From: Aureispira sp964445645
GTDB taxonomy: Bacteria > Bacteroidota > Bacteroidia > Chitinophagales > Saprospiraceae
NCBI GenBank assembly: GCA_964445645.1
Contig: CAYULH010000001.1
Coordinates: forward strand, 92,268-156,267
Reading direction: 5' to 3'
DNA length: 64,000 nucleotides
Position 1 is the stretch's first letter, and every line of letters begins with the position of its first letter. The notes under the pieces are model-generated. The model ran no database searches. It was given only the letters and a program-made list of their open reading frames with translations, and was not told where the DNA came from. This document shows, piece by piece, positions 1 to 12,000 of the stretch. Both the position numbers and the translations under genes were made by a program.

Positions 1-3000
1 GGGCCTTATACTCGGCTAATTTTACCACCAAATTTTCAGTTTGATAATGCTACGTTTGGCGGCAGCGCACAAACTATCCGAAATTTGGGTACCATCAATG
101 TTGGCGCACCCAACAATTTTGTCATTGATCCTATCGCACAATCCAATAGCAATTCTACAACCAATGATACTATTTTTGCACCTGTAGGAAGTCGAGTAAT
201 TTTGTTAGAATATCCTGTTGGCTCGATGGTTCAAGGCGGTGTGGCACTGATTAGTGAGGTCTGTATTACGGTGGCTCCCAATGCGCCTATTGGTATTCCC
301 GTTGACCTCTGTGTACAGGGAATGTATCAATTTGGCAATACCCCTACGGGCGTGAATGGCCCTATTGCAGGTAGCAATGTCTGTGTTTCTATTACACCAA
401 TATTATTTCTATTTGATAAACGAATTAATGGCTCAAATGGGATTTATAATCAAGTACCCGGAGGAGGGGCTTCTAATTGTCATATTCATCAATATCAACT
501 CCATGTAGATATTGCAGCAGCAGGAACCCTAACAGGGCCTATCACCATCACAGACCAATTGCCGGGCGAATTGCGTTATTTGGGCAATATTAGTTTGCCC
601 GCAGGTTGTAGTGCTGTGGAACCAACTATTGGTGGTTTGGGAGGCAACTTAACCGTAACCTGCAACGGCTCTTTTGCAGGCTCTACGGCCAATATTGACC
701 TACAAGTAACCTTTGATGCTGCTGTCTCAGACACCTTGGACGAAACCATTTGTGATGATACAGACATAACCAATTCGGCCGCAATCAATGTGCCAGGAAG
801 TCCCTCACAGTCAGATGCTGTACAAACCCATGTAGAACACTTATTACTAGAGCATGGCAATAATGCTGGAGGCCCTGTTTTTATTGGGCAAACCGTGCAG
901 TACAATATTGATTTTAGAATTACAGAATATACAGCAGGCGTAGATGCTGCCGTGATTACTTTTATTGTACCCGATGGAATGGTGTACAATCCAGCTAGTT
1001 TAACTTGGGCTGGCACCCCTGTCAATGCGGCCAATGTTACGATTGCTCCCGGACCGGGAACAGGCTCTACCGTTACCGTAGATGTTCATACACAAAATGG
1101 TGCTAATATCTTGCCTTGTAACTCGCCTGTTTTGCAATATACGGCCGATGTCAACCCCACCTATGCCAATGGCGACCCCGTATTGAGCCGTGATAGACTT
1201 ACCCACACTTCTACCATTGTTTATGATTTGGTAGAGGGCGCTACAGCTTGCCAAACAGGGGCAGGCACCCCCATTGATGTGGTTGATATTTCTTTTCAGA
1301 AAACAGTCAACAACAGCCCCCCAACTGGCCCTGGACGCAATGGGCAATGGTGGCCGGGCGATGTGGTGCAATATCGTTTGGAGCTTCGAGTACCTTCCTT
1401 AGACTTAGATGATGTGGTTATTAGCGATTTCTTTCCCTTGCCGATTCACGATGTAACCGATTTGGCGGCTACGTTTGGTACAGATGTGCGGTTTGACCCA
1501 ACAAGCTGTTGGACAAATCCCCCTATTACCTACACCATCGATCCTTCTACCAATGGGCTTATCATGGATTTTGGCGATATTTCGGATGCCGTTACAGGTG
1601 GCTGCGTGGATATTGTTTTATTAATAGATATACCCATTACTACCATCCCGTTTGCCAATGGGCTATTTCACTCCAATTTTATGCAGGTCAATAGTGATAA
1701 CAGCGGTGCAGATAATATTACCGATGCCGTTTTGACCTTGATACAAGTAGGCGCACCCGATTTGCAATTGACGAAGGGAATTGTAAGTTCTGACAACCCC
1801 AATGTTAACATCAGCCCCAATGTTACACCACCCAATGGCAATGCTACAGGAGCCAATGCAGGCGATCAGTTGTTTTTTGATATTACTGTTAGGAATATAG
1901 GGGCTGCCCCCGGATATGATGTGCAAATCAGAGATGTAGCACCACCCGAACTAACCAATTGTGCTTTGGTAGCACCTACGCCCGTGGTAGACGGCAGCAA
2001 CAACCCTGTAGCTTTTACAGGGGGCTTTACAGGCAATACACTGACCATTAATTTAGTAAGCCCTGATGACTCTATCGGTTTTGCAGGAGCAGCGAGCAGC
2101 AACGATCAATATACGGTTTCTTATGTCTGTGAAGTCATAGGCAGTATTCCTTCGGGTTCTAATTTTGAGAATACCGCCGCCGTAGATTGGGCTTCTGCTA
2201 GAGGGGTGCAAAAGTTTCCTCCTATAACGGATAATGCTACTGTTGCCACCGCCACCCCCACTATGAACAAAGTAGTCGATTATATTGCACCCAATTATAG
2301 TGGTACAAATAATAGAGCTAGTATTGGCGAAGTAGTCGCTTATGAATTGCAAGTTTTTGTGCCAGAGGGCAATTTGAACAATGTACTATTGCGGGACCAA
2401 CTCGATGCAGGTTTGGCTTTTGTAGGTTTAGATTCTATTGTGTTGTGCAATTCTTCTGGTTTTAATAATATTATGACCTCCAACGCTGGTGGTTTTTCGG
2501 CCGTGCAAAGTGGGGTGGTTTTTTCTAATGTCAATGCCAATCCAATAGGGCAAGATCGTGTAATGACCCTTGATTTTGGCAATTTGACCAATTTAGATAC
2601 AGACAATCAGCAAGACACCATCAAGATTTTTTACCGTACCATTGTTGTTAATGAAGCCTCTAATGTAGATGGTGATCGCTTGCGTAATAATGCACGCCTA
2701 GAATGGGACAACCCCAATAGTGCAGGTGGGCGGAGCAATACTACGGTTCGTTCGGGTTTTGTAACCGTGGTAGAACCACAAATCATAGTCACCAAAAGTT
2801 TTACCCCCAATGAAGTACTACCGGGCAACAATGCCTTTGTAACGATAACCGTCAGAAACCCCAGCACCTCTTCAGCCCCTGCTTTTGATGTCAACCTAAC
2901 TGATATTTTACCTACAGGGATGAATTTTGTTGCGGGTTTCTCAGCAGGGGGAACGGCCAATATCACCCGACCACCCAGCAATGGGGGCGGCACTATTACA

Positions 3001-6000
3001 GCCCAATGGGACACCATTAATGTAGGCGAAATATACAGCATTACCTTTGAAATACAAATATCTAATGCCATCACCCCCTGTACTACACTAACCAACTGTG
3101 CCAATATAACTTGGGAAAGCATTGCCGATGCCGACCAACCCAACCAGCCCAGTGCTTTTTCCTCCAATCTAGGCGTGCCACGTACTGGCAACCAAGGTGG
3201 CCCAGGTGGCGCAGCCAATACCTACACACAAGATTCTTGTGCCAATTTGGATGTGATTATTGATAATACCTTTGACCCCTTCATTACGGCCAACACGCCT
3301 ATTTGTGAGGGCGATAGAGCTGTTTTGAGTGTGCAACAGTATTCGGGCAATATTGTGCGCTACAACTGGACAGGGCCGGGGGTACCTGCTGGATTCAACA
3401 ACTATGAACTGGTGATTGATCCTGTTACCACTGCTGACACAGGTACTTATTTTGTGTTTGTAGAATTGGATGGTTGTGTTACCGACACTTCCAATTTCTT
3501 TTCTTTGCAATTGCGCCCACAGCCTGCCGACCCCGTCATTATACCAAGCGATACGACTGTTTGTGAGGGAAGTAGTTTGCAATTTTCAACGGCTACTGTA
3601 GCCAATAGCTACCAATGGACGGGGCCCAATGGCTTTACGGCCAATGCCGCCACAACACCGATTATTGCTCCTGTAACACTATCAGATGCAGGGGGCTATA
3701 CCTTGGTGATAACTAATAACCAAGGCTGTAGTTCCAACCCTGTTACCAGCACAGTCACGGTCATTCCACGCCCTATTGCACCCAATATCAATAACAATTC
3801 TCCAATATGTAGTGGCGATATATTGCAATTATCTACCAGTGCCAATGCCAGTCTTTATCAGTGGGTTGCGCCCAATGGACAAGATACCATCACCACAACC
3901 AGCACGCTTTCTATTGCTCCTAGTAGCAATTTGTATTTGGCAGGCAATTGGACATTGGCCGTTATCAATGCCAATAATTGCACATCACAACCCTCGGCTA
4001 CCAGCACAGTGCTTATCAACAGCACTCCTGCCAATCCATTTGCCAGCAACTCAGGGCCTATTTGTGAGGGCGATGCTATACAGTTGAGTGTGAATGCTAT
4101 AGCAGGGGCTACTTACAATTGGTACAGTGATCCAGCCCTAACCAATTTGGTAGCCACAGGCCAAAACCCAACTATTGGTGGCCTAACAGCCGCCAACAGC
4201 CCTATTAGCTATTATGTTCAAATTAATAGCAATGGCTGTTTATCAGATACCAGTTCTACTGTGGTTATAGTCAATAGCAACCCTGCTAACTTTGCTCCTA
4301 GCTATACGAGTTTGTGTGCTGGTGATAGTTTGTTTTTGTTGGCTAATACTGCTGCTACAGGCTATAGTTGGGTAGGGCCAAGTGGTTTTGTCTCTAATCT
4401 ACAAGACCCCATTATTGCCAATGCCAATGCCAGCAATTCAGGTAGTTATGTGGTGACCATTCAGGATAATAATGGTTGTAGCAATACAGGCATTGTACAA
4501 GTGGCTGTAGAGGAAACCCCTGCTACGCCTGTAGTGACGAGCAACGGGCCTTTGTGCCAAGGAGCAACCCTAACCTTAAACACCACCACTTATACAGGAA
4601 ATAATGTGCTGTACAATTGGACTACACCCTCAGGCATTATTACAACCAATGTAGCCACGTTAGTTATTAACAATACGACCCAAGCAGATAGTGGTACTTA
4701 TAGTGTTGCTGTAACTGTAGATGGTTGTACGTCTTTGGCAGGCAATACAGAGGTGGTTATTAATGCCAATCCAACAGCTACAGCCGCTGCCAATGGAGCT
4801 GTATTCTGTGAGGGCGATGCCTTGCAATTGAGTACCACCACCATTGCCAATAGCTATCAGTGGACAGGGCCCAATGGCTTTAGTTCCACCTCACCCAATC
4901 CTGCTGCTATTCTTGTTGCTAGTAATAATGCAGGTACCTACAACTTGGTAGTTACCAATAATAATGGCTGTAGTTCTGCGCCCGATGCAGTGGCTATTAC
5001 TGTTAATCCTGCCCCCAGTAGACCTGCCTTGAGCAGCAACACGCCTATTTGTACAGGCGATAATTTGGTGTTGAGCAGCAGCAGCTCTGCTAGTTCTTAT
5101 CAATGGATTGTCCCCAATGGGCAAGACACTATTACTACCACTAATACTATAACTATTAATCCCAATGGCACTTTGTATCAGGATGGAGCTTGGAGCGTGG
5201 TGATTGTAGATGCCAATGGCTGTGCTTCTACGGCCTCTTTGCCTACACAAGTGGTCATTAATGCTTTGCCTAATGCTGCTACAGCCAGCAATAATGGGCC
5301 TGTTTGCACAGGAGCCAATGCCCAATTGATGGCAACCACTGCGGCTGGGGCGCAATACAATTGGTACACCAATCGTGCAGCAACCAATTTGTTTGCCACC
5401 GCACAAAATCCAGTTGTAAATAATATTACCACCACTACTACTTACTATTTGGTAGTGACGGTCAACGGCTGCGCTGCGCCCTTAGATTCTACTACTGTTA
5501 CCGTTTTGCCAACCCCCAATGCGCCCAATCTGCCAGCAGATTTTGCGGTATGTGAGGGCGAAACTATTACTTTGAGCACTACTACAGCCGCCAGCCAGTA
5601 CAATTGGACAGGCCCAAATGGGTTTAGTTCTAGCGCACAGAACCCAGCCGTAATTCGTCCAGCTACTTTGGCCGATGCAGGCATTTACACCTTGTCTATT
5701 ATGGATAATAATGGCTGTGTATCTCAAGATAGCAGTGTACAAGTAACGGTCAATGCAGCACCAACTGCTCCTATTCTAACCAATAATAGTGCATTATGCG
5801 AAGGTGATACTTTGCGGTTAGCGACCACCGCTATTGCCAATACTTATCAGTGGATGGCTCCCAATGGATTAGATACGATTACTACTAGTAATAATTTGCA
5901 AATATTGCCTAGCAATACCGCCTATTACCAATCAGGCAACTGGACACTAATCATACAAAATACCAATGCTTGTCCGTCACAGCCTTCGGCCGCTTCCTCC

Positions 6001-9000
6001 GTGGTTATTAATTCTAGTGTCAATGCGCCTATCGCCTCCAATAATGGCCCCGTGTGTACTAGTGGAGCTGTTATGGTCAGTACACCAAGTGCCACAGGGG
6101 CAACTTACCAGTGGTACAGTGATGCCGCACTAACCAATCTAATTGCCACCACCGCATCCGTTACTATTAATAACATTACCAGAGATAGTAGTTTTTATGT
6201 GGTGGTGAACGTCAATGGCTGTGTATCGCCTGCTGGGGTCACTACTGTTCGAGTAGTGCCTACGCCTCCTGCGCCACAAGTACCCAACGATACGGCACTG
6301 TGTACAGGCGAGCCATTGGCCTTAACTACAACTACACAAGCTACCATTTACAATTGGGCAGGGCCTAATGGCTTCCAATCCAATGCACAGCAGCCTATCG
6401 TCATCAATAGCGCAACGGCTGCTAATGCTGGCACCTACACCTTGTCGGTAATAGACAGCAATGGCTGCACCAGTGCCAGCAATAGTTTTGATGTCACGGT
6501 CAATGCTGCCCCTCTAGCACCAACTATTGTGAGCAACAGCCCTGTGTGCTTTGGCGATACACTGACCATAGGTTCTAGTAGTACTTGCGGACAATCGCAA
6601 TGGATTGGCCCCAATGGCAACAGCCCCGGTACACTAGGTACTGTGGGAGGGAGCAATGTACTGTGGACACGTGGCAGCCAAACGGCCATTCCTGCTAATA
6701 ATGCAAATTATTTGGCGGGCAATTGGTATATGGTCTGTATAGATACCCTAACAGGTTGTCGCTCTATTTCCAATACTATTACTATTACTATTCAACCCAC
6801 ACCTATAGTTTCCGCCTTTAATGGTGGAGCAATTTGTGCAGGAACAGATGGCTTCTTATCAGCAACGCCCATTGCTGGGGCTAGTTATGCTTGGTACAGT
6901 GATAGTACTTTGACCACTTTGGTCGCTACTACCCGTACAGCCACTATTCCCAACCTAACTAACAGTACTACTTTTTATGTGGTAGCCACCGTCAATGGTT
7001 GTGCCTCCGTTGCTGCTTCTACCACTATTCCAGTCAATGCCAATCCAGTGACACCAGTGCCCACTTACTTGCCCTTGTGTCAATTGGATACTTTGTTTTT
7101 GTTTGCCAATGCTGGTGCTAATACCGCTACTTATGCTTGGAGCGGCCCCAATGGTTTTAATTCTAACCTAGAAAATCCAGTTATACCCAATGCCTACCCA
7201 TTCAATGCAGGAAGTTATACCCTAACTGTGACAGATTCTTTAGGATGTTCGGCTTTCTCTACGGTAGAAGTTACTATTTATCCCAAACCAGCTACGCCTA
7301 CCATTACTCATAATGCACCTTTCTGTGCTGGAAGTGCTGATTTGACCTTGCAAACACAGGCTTATTTTGGTACGAATGTTCAGTATTGGTGGACGCGTCC
7401 TAATGGTACTATTGATACGACCATAGTGCCTTCTTTGGTCATTGCCAATGCACAATTGAGTGATACTGGCTTGTATCAACTACAAGTGTTGGTAGATGGC
7501 TGTATTTCCCTGCTAGGCGATCAACTGATTCGTTTGCATCCTATTCCTGCTGCCCCAGCCGTGCCTGCTGATTTTGCAGTTTGTGAGGGCGAGGCCATTG
7601 TATTGAGCACCACCACAGCAGCAGCAGCCTACTTCTGGACAGGGCCTAATGGCTTCCAATCCAATCTGCCCAGCCCAACAGTAGTGAATGCTACAGCCGT
7701 AGATGCTGGAACTTATCAATTGGTGGTAGCCAATCAGCAAGGCTGCCTCAGTCCAGATAGTGGGGTAGTAGTTACGGTCAATTCAGCACCAGCTGCGCCC
7801 ACCATTACCCATAACAGCCCACTTTGTTTTGGCGATACCTTGGTATTGACTTCGAGCAGTGCTTGTGGACAATCGCAATGGATTGGGCCCAACGGCAATA
7901 GTGCAGGTACCTTGGGTAGCCCAGGGGGCAATAATCCCTTGTGGACATTGGGTAGTACAACAAGAATCCCTGCTACTGATCCTAATTATTTGTCAGGTGC
8001 TTGGTATATGGTCTGTATAGATACTACTACAGGTTGTCAGTCTATTTCTAATACCATAAATGTAACGATTACTGATATTTCAGCTATCCCTGTAGCTTTC
8101 AATAACAGCCCAGTATGTATGGGTGATGCAGTTCAATTGACTACAGCTAGTGTTGTGGGAGCCAGTTATGCTTGGTATTCAGATGCTACATTAACTAACT
8201 TGGTTGCCACCGTGCAGAATCCAACCATCAATAACATTACCAATGATACTACCTTCTATTTAACGATTACTGTAAATGGTTGTACCTCCTTGGCAGGTTC
8301 TACTGTGGTGCGGGTGCATCCCATACCAGCAGCCCCATCTATATCCGCCAATTTTGCGGTGTGTGAGGGCGATGCGATTGTATTGAGTACTACTACTCAG
8401 GCAGCAAGTTATAATTGGACAGGGCCAAATGGTTTTCAGTCCAATCAGCAAAGCCCAAGTGTCGTGGTCAATGCCAGCTTGGTAGATTCAGGATTGTATA
8501 CCTTGTTTATTATAGATAATAATGGTTGTCAAAGTGCCGATACCAGTGTGTTTGTACAAGTAAATCCAATTCCAACCACGCCTATTATTACTAGCAATAA
8601 CAGCCCTATTTGTGCAGGGAATGATTTGATCTTGGTGGCGAATGCCGCAAGTGTAGGAAGTACGTATACTTGGTATTTGTCCAATGGCTTGCCTATTGGA
8701 ACAGGCCAAACCCTGACCTTGACCAGTGCAACAGCTAATCAAGCAGGGGATTATTACGTAACAGTGGCATTAAATGGCTGCGAAAGTCCTGCATCGGCAA
8801 TGACAACAGCTATCATTGATACCATCCCAACAGTAACGGCTTTTGCAGGAGCAGACCAAGCCTTGTGTGATAGCAGCAGCACCAATTTGGCAGCAACAGG
8901 GGCAGTAGGAGTGCAAGGTATGTGGACGACCACTTCAACAGCTACTATTGCCAATCCAATGGCAGCCAACAGTGCTGTTTACAATTTGCCTGTAGGTATA

Positions 9001-12000
9001 AGCACCTTCTTTTGGACATTGAGCAGCGGGGCTTGTCGTGATTTCTCGGCAGATTCTATGCAGATTGATGTTACTCCAATTAGTACAGACATAGCTAATG
9101 CAGGGTTGGACCAGAATCTTTGTGGTCAGAATACAGCCACCTTGACGGCTACTGCACCAACCACAGCCCTAGGCCGCTGGACACAATCGAGCAGCCAAGC
9201 AGGGCAAGGCATTGTAATAACCAACCCCAACAATCCCACTACAACAGTAACGGGCCTACAACAAGGCCAAAGCTATAACTTTACATGGGTGTTGAGCAAT
9301 GGAAATTGTGGAGACTACAGCAGTGATGTGGTGCAAATTAATATAGATGTAGCACCTCCTGACAATGCTTATGCTGGCACCAATATTTTGTTGTGTAATC
9401 AGAACAGCACCAACCTAGCAGCTTTTGTTTCACAGTATGGCACAGGCTTATGGACGAGTACTTCTAGTGCCACTATCATTGATCCTACTTTATCCAATAC
9501 GTTGGTTATCAATTTGCCACAAGACACCAGTGTTTTTGTATGGACATTGAGCAATGGTACTTGTCAAGATTACTCTACAGATACTGTATTAGTGGTGGTT
9601 TCTACCACCAATGATACCGCCGATGCAGGCTTGAATCAAGTGGTTTGTAGTGTCAATGCGGTGAATTTGGCGGCCATAGCCCCAGCAGCAGGCACGGGCC
9701 GATGGTCACAAACGGCTGCACAAGCAGCACAGGGCGTGGTGATTGTAACCCCCAATGATCCCAACTCACAGGTAGTGGGCTTATCATCAGGAACCACCTA
9801 TGCCTTTACTTGGACATTGAGCAATGGTACTTGTATCGACTATTCTAGTGATATTACTACGGTAACGGTCAATGCTACACCGCCTGACAATGCTTTTGCA
9901 GGCAATGATATTAATTTGTGTGGTGCGAACACCAGCAGCAATTTGGCGGCTACGGTGCCTACGGTTGCAACAGGCTTATGGACGACCACCTCTACCGCTA
10001 CTATTAGCAACCCCACTCAGCCCAACTCTACGGTTTCGGGCTTGTCCAATGGAGCCAATGTGTTTGTATGGACATTGAGTGCAGGGAGTTGTATAGATTA
10101 TGACCGTGATACCGTAATCATTACAGTAACAGCCCCTTCCTCAGATATTGCAGATGCAGGTTTAGATTCTGCTTATTGTAATCAAAGTACCATTACATTA
10201 AATGCAGCCGCTCCAAGTGTTGGGGGAGGCTATTGGGCGCAAACACCTTCACAGGCGAGTTTGGGAGCTGTTATTAATAACCCAACCAACCCCAATAGTA
10301 CAGTCAGCAATTTGACAGCAGGCATCACCTATACCTTTACTTGGACTTTGACCAATGGGGGTTGTGTGGATTATTCGTCGGATCAGACTTTAATTACGAT
10401 TGATGTTTTGCCTAGTAATGTGGCGTATGCGGGTGAAGATACGGTTTTGTGTGGGGGCAATGCGACACAGCTTAATGGTTTGGTGCCGCCTATTGGAACA
10501 GGCTTTTGGACGACCAATGATTCGGCTACCATTACCACCCCAACAGATGCACAATCACTGGTGGTGAATATCAATCAGGATACGACTACTTATTATTGGA
10601 CTTTATCTAATGGTGCTTGTGTGGATTACTCCGTAGATTCTGTACAAGTGGTCTTGTCGCCCTTGAGCAGTGATATAGCTTTTGCAGGATTTGATGCAGT
10701 GTTGTGTGGGGTGGATTCTATTATTTTGAATGCTGCTGCACCCACCACTAGTACCGGTGTTTGGACACAATCGGCAGGGCAATTGAGCCAAGGGGTGGTT
10801 ATTACTGACCCCACTAATCCCAACTCTTCGGTGACAGGAATTGTATCAGGACAGGTGTACACCTTTACATGGACACTTTCTACAGTAGGTTGTGCCAATT
10901 TTAGTACAGATGATGTGACTTATACCATCAATGCACTGCCACCAGAGGTTGCTTATGCAGGGCCAGACATTATTTTGTGTAGTGGCAATAGTACGGTTAT
11001 GGATGCCAATAATCCTATATTCAGTACGGGGCAATGGAGCAGCAATAGCAGTAGTGCCGTTATTATTAATCCTACCCTGAATAATTCTACAGTAGTGAAT
11101 CTGCCCATTGATACCATTGAGTTTTATTGGTCATTGAGCAATGGCAGTTGTTTGGATTATTCGGTAGATACGATGCTGGTGATTGTAACGGCTACTACTA
11201 GTGTAGATACGGCCAATGCAGGGCTAGATATTGCCATTTGTAATGCCGATACTGCCCAATTGATGGCTCTTACCCCTACTGTGGCGGCAGGGCGTTGGAT
11301 TCAGTCCAATAATCAGGCTAGTGCTGGGGTTATTATTGATAACCTAACAGCCCCCACAACACTTGTACGTGGTTTGCAATTGGATTCTACCTACACCTTT
11401 ACTTGGGCCTTGTCTAATGGGCCTTGTTTGGATTATGATACCGATGCTGTACGGGTAGAGGTGAGTTCGCTGCCAACCGATGCTGCCTATGCAGGAGAGG
11501 ATTTTGTGATTTGTGGCATTGATACAGCCATTGTAACAGCTACTACTCCGAGCGTGGGAACAGGCTTGTGGACGACCACATCTGGAGCTACTATTGTAAC
11601 GCCACCCAATACCCGCACCGAATTGGTCAACTTAGGTTTGGGAGCTAATGTGTTTATCTGGACCTTGAGCAATGGGGCTTGTACAGATTATTCTAGCGAT
11701 ACTATTATTATTACGACAGATGATGCGCCTGTAGCCAATGCAGATAGTTTTGTATTGATTTATAACAGCACAGGCAATACCATTGATGTATTGTCCAATG
11801 ACCAATTGAACAACAATTGGGTGATTAGTATAACACAAGATATTGGAAGTGGTCGTTTGACCAATTTGGGCGATGGTACTTTTGATATTTTATTGCAAGA
11901 TGTATTGGTTGATCAGCAATTTATTTATCAATTGTGCAATCCCAATTGCCCTGCTGTATTCTGTGATACTGCATTGGTATTACTGGATGTGCAAGGCGGA

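Noticed and set aside
3280..11720. Regular repeats suggestive of a CRISPR array
   Set aside because: The repeats are protein-level, 240-270 bp long and diverged, inside one open frame, without identical short repeats and spacers.
576..11838. Many long open frames antisense or out of frame within the giant adhesin
   Set aside because: They follow from the biased Asn/Thr/Ser codons of the repeats; they have no start context, no family features and run opposite to an intact coding frame.
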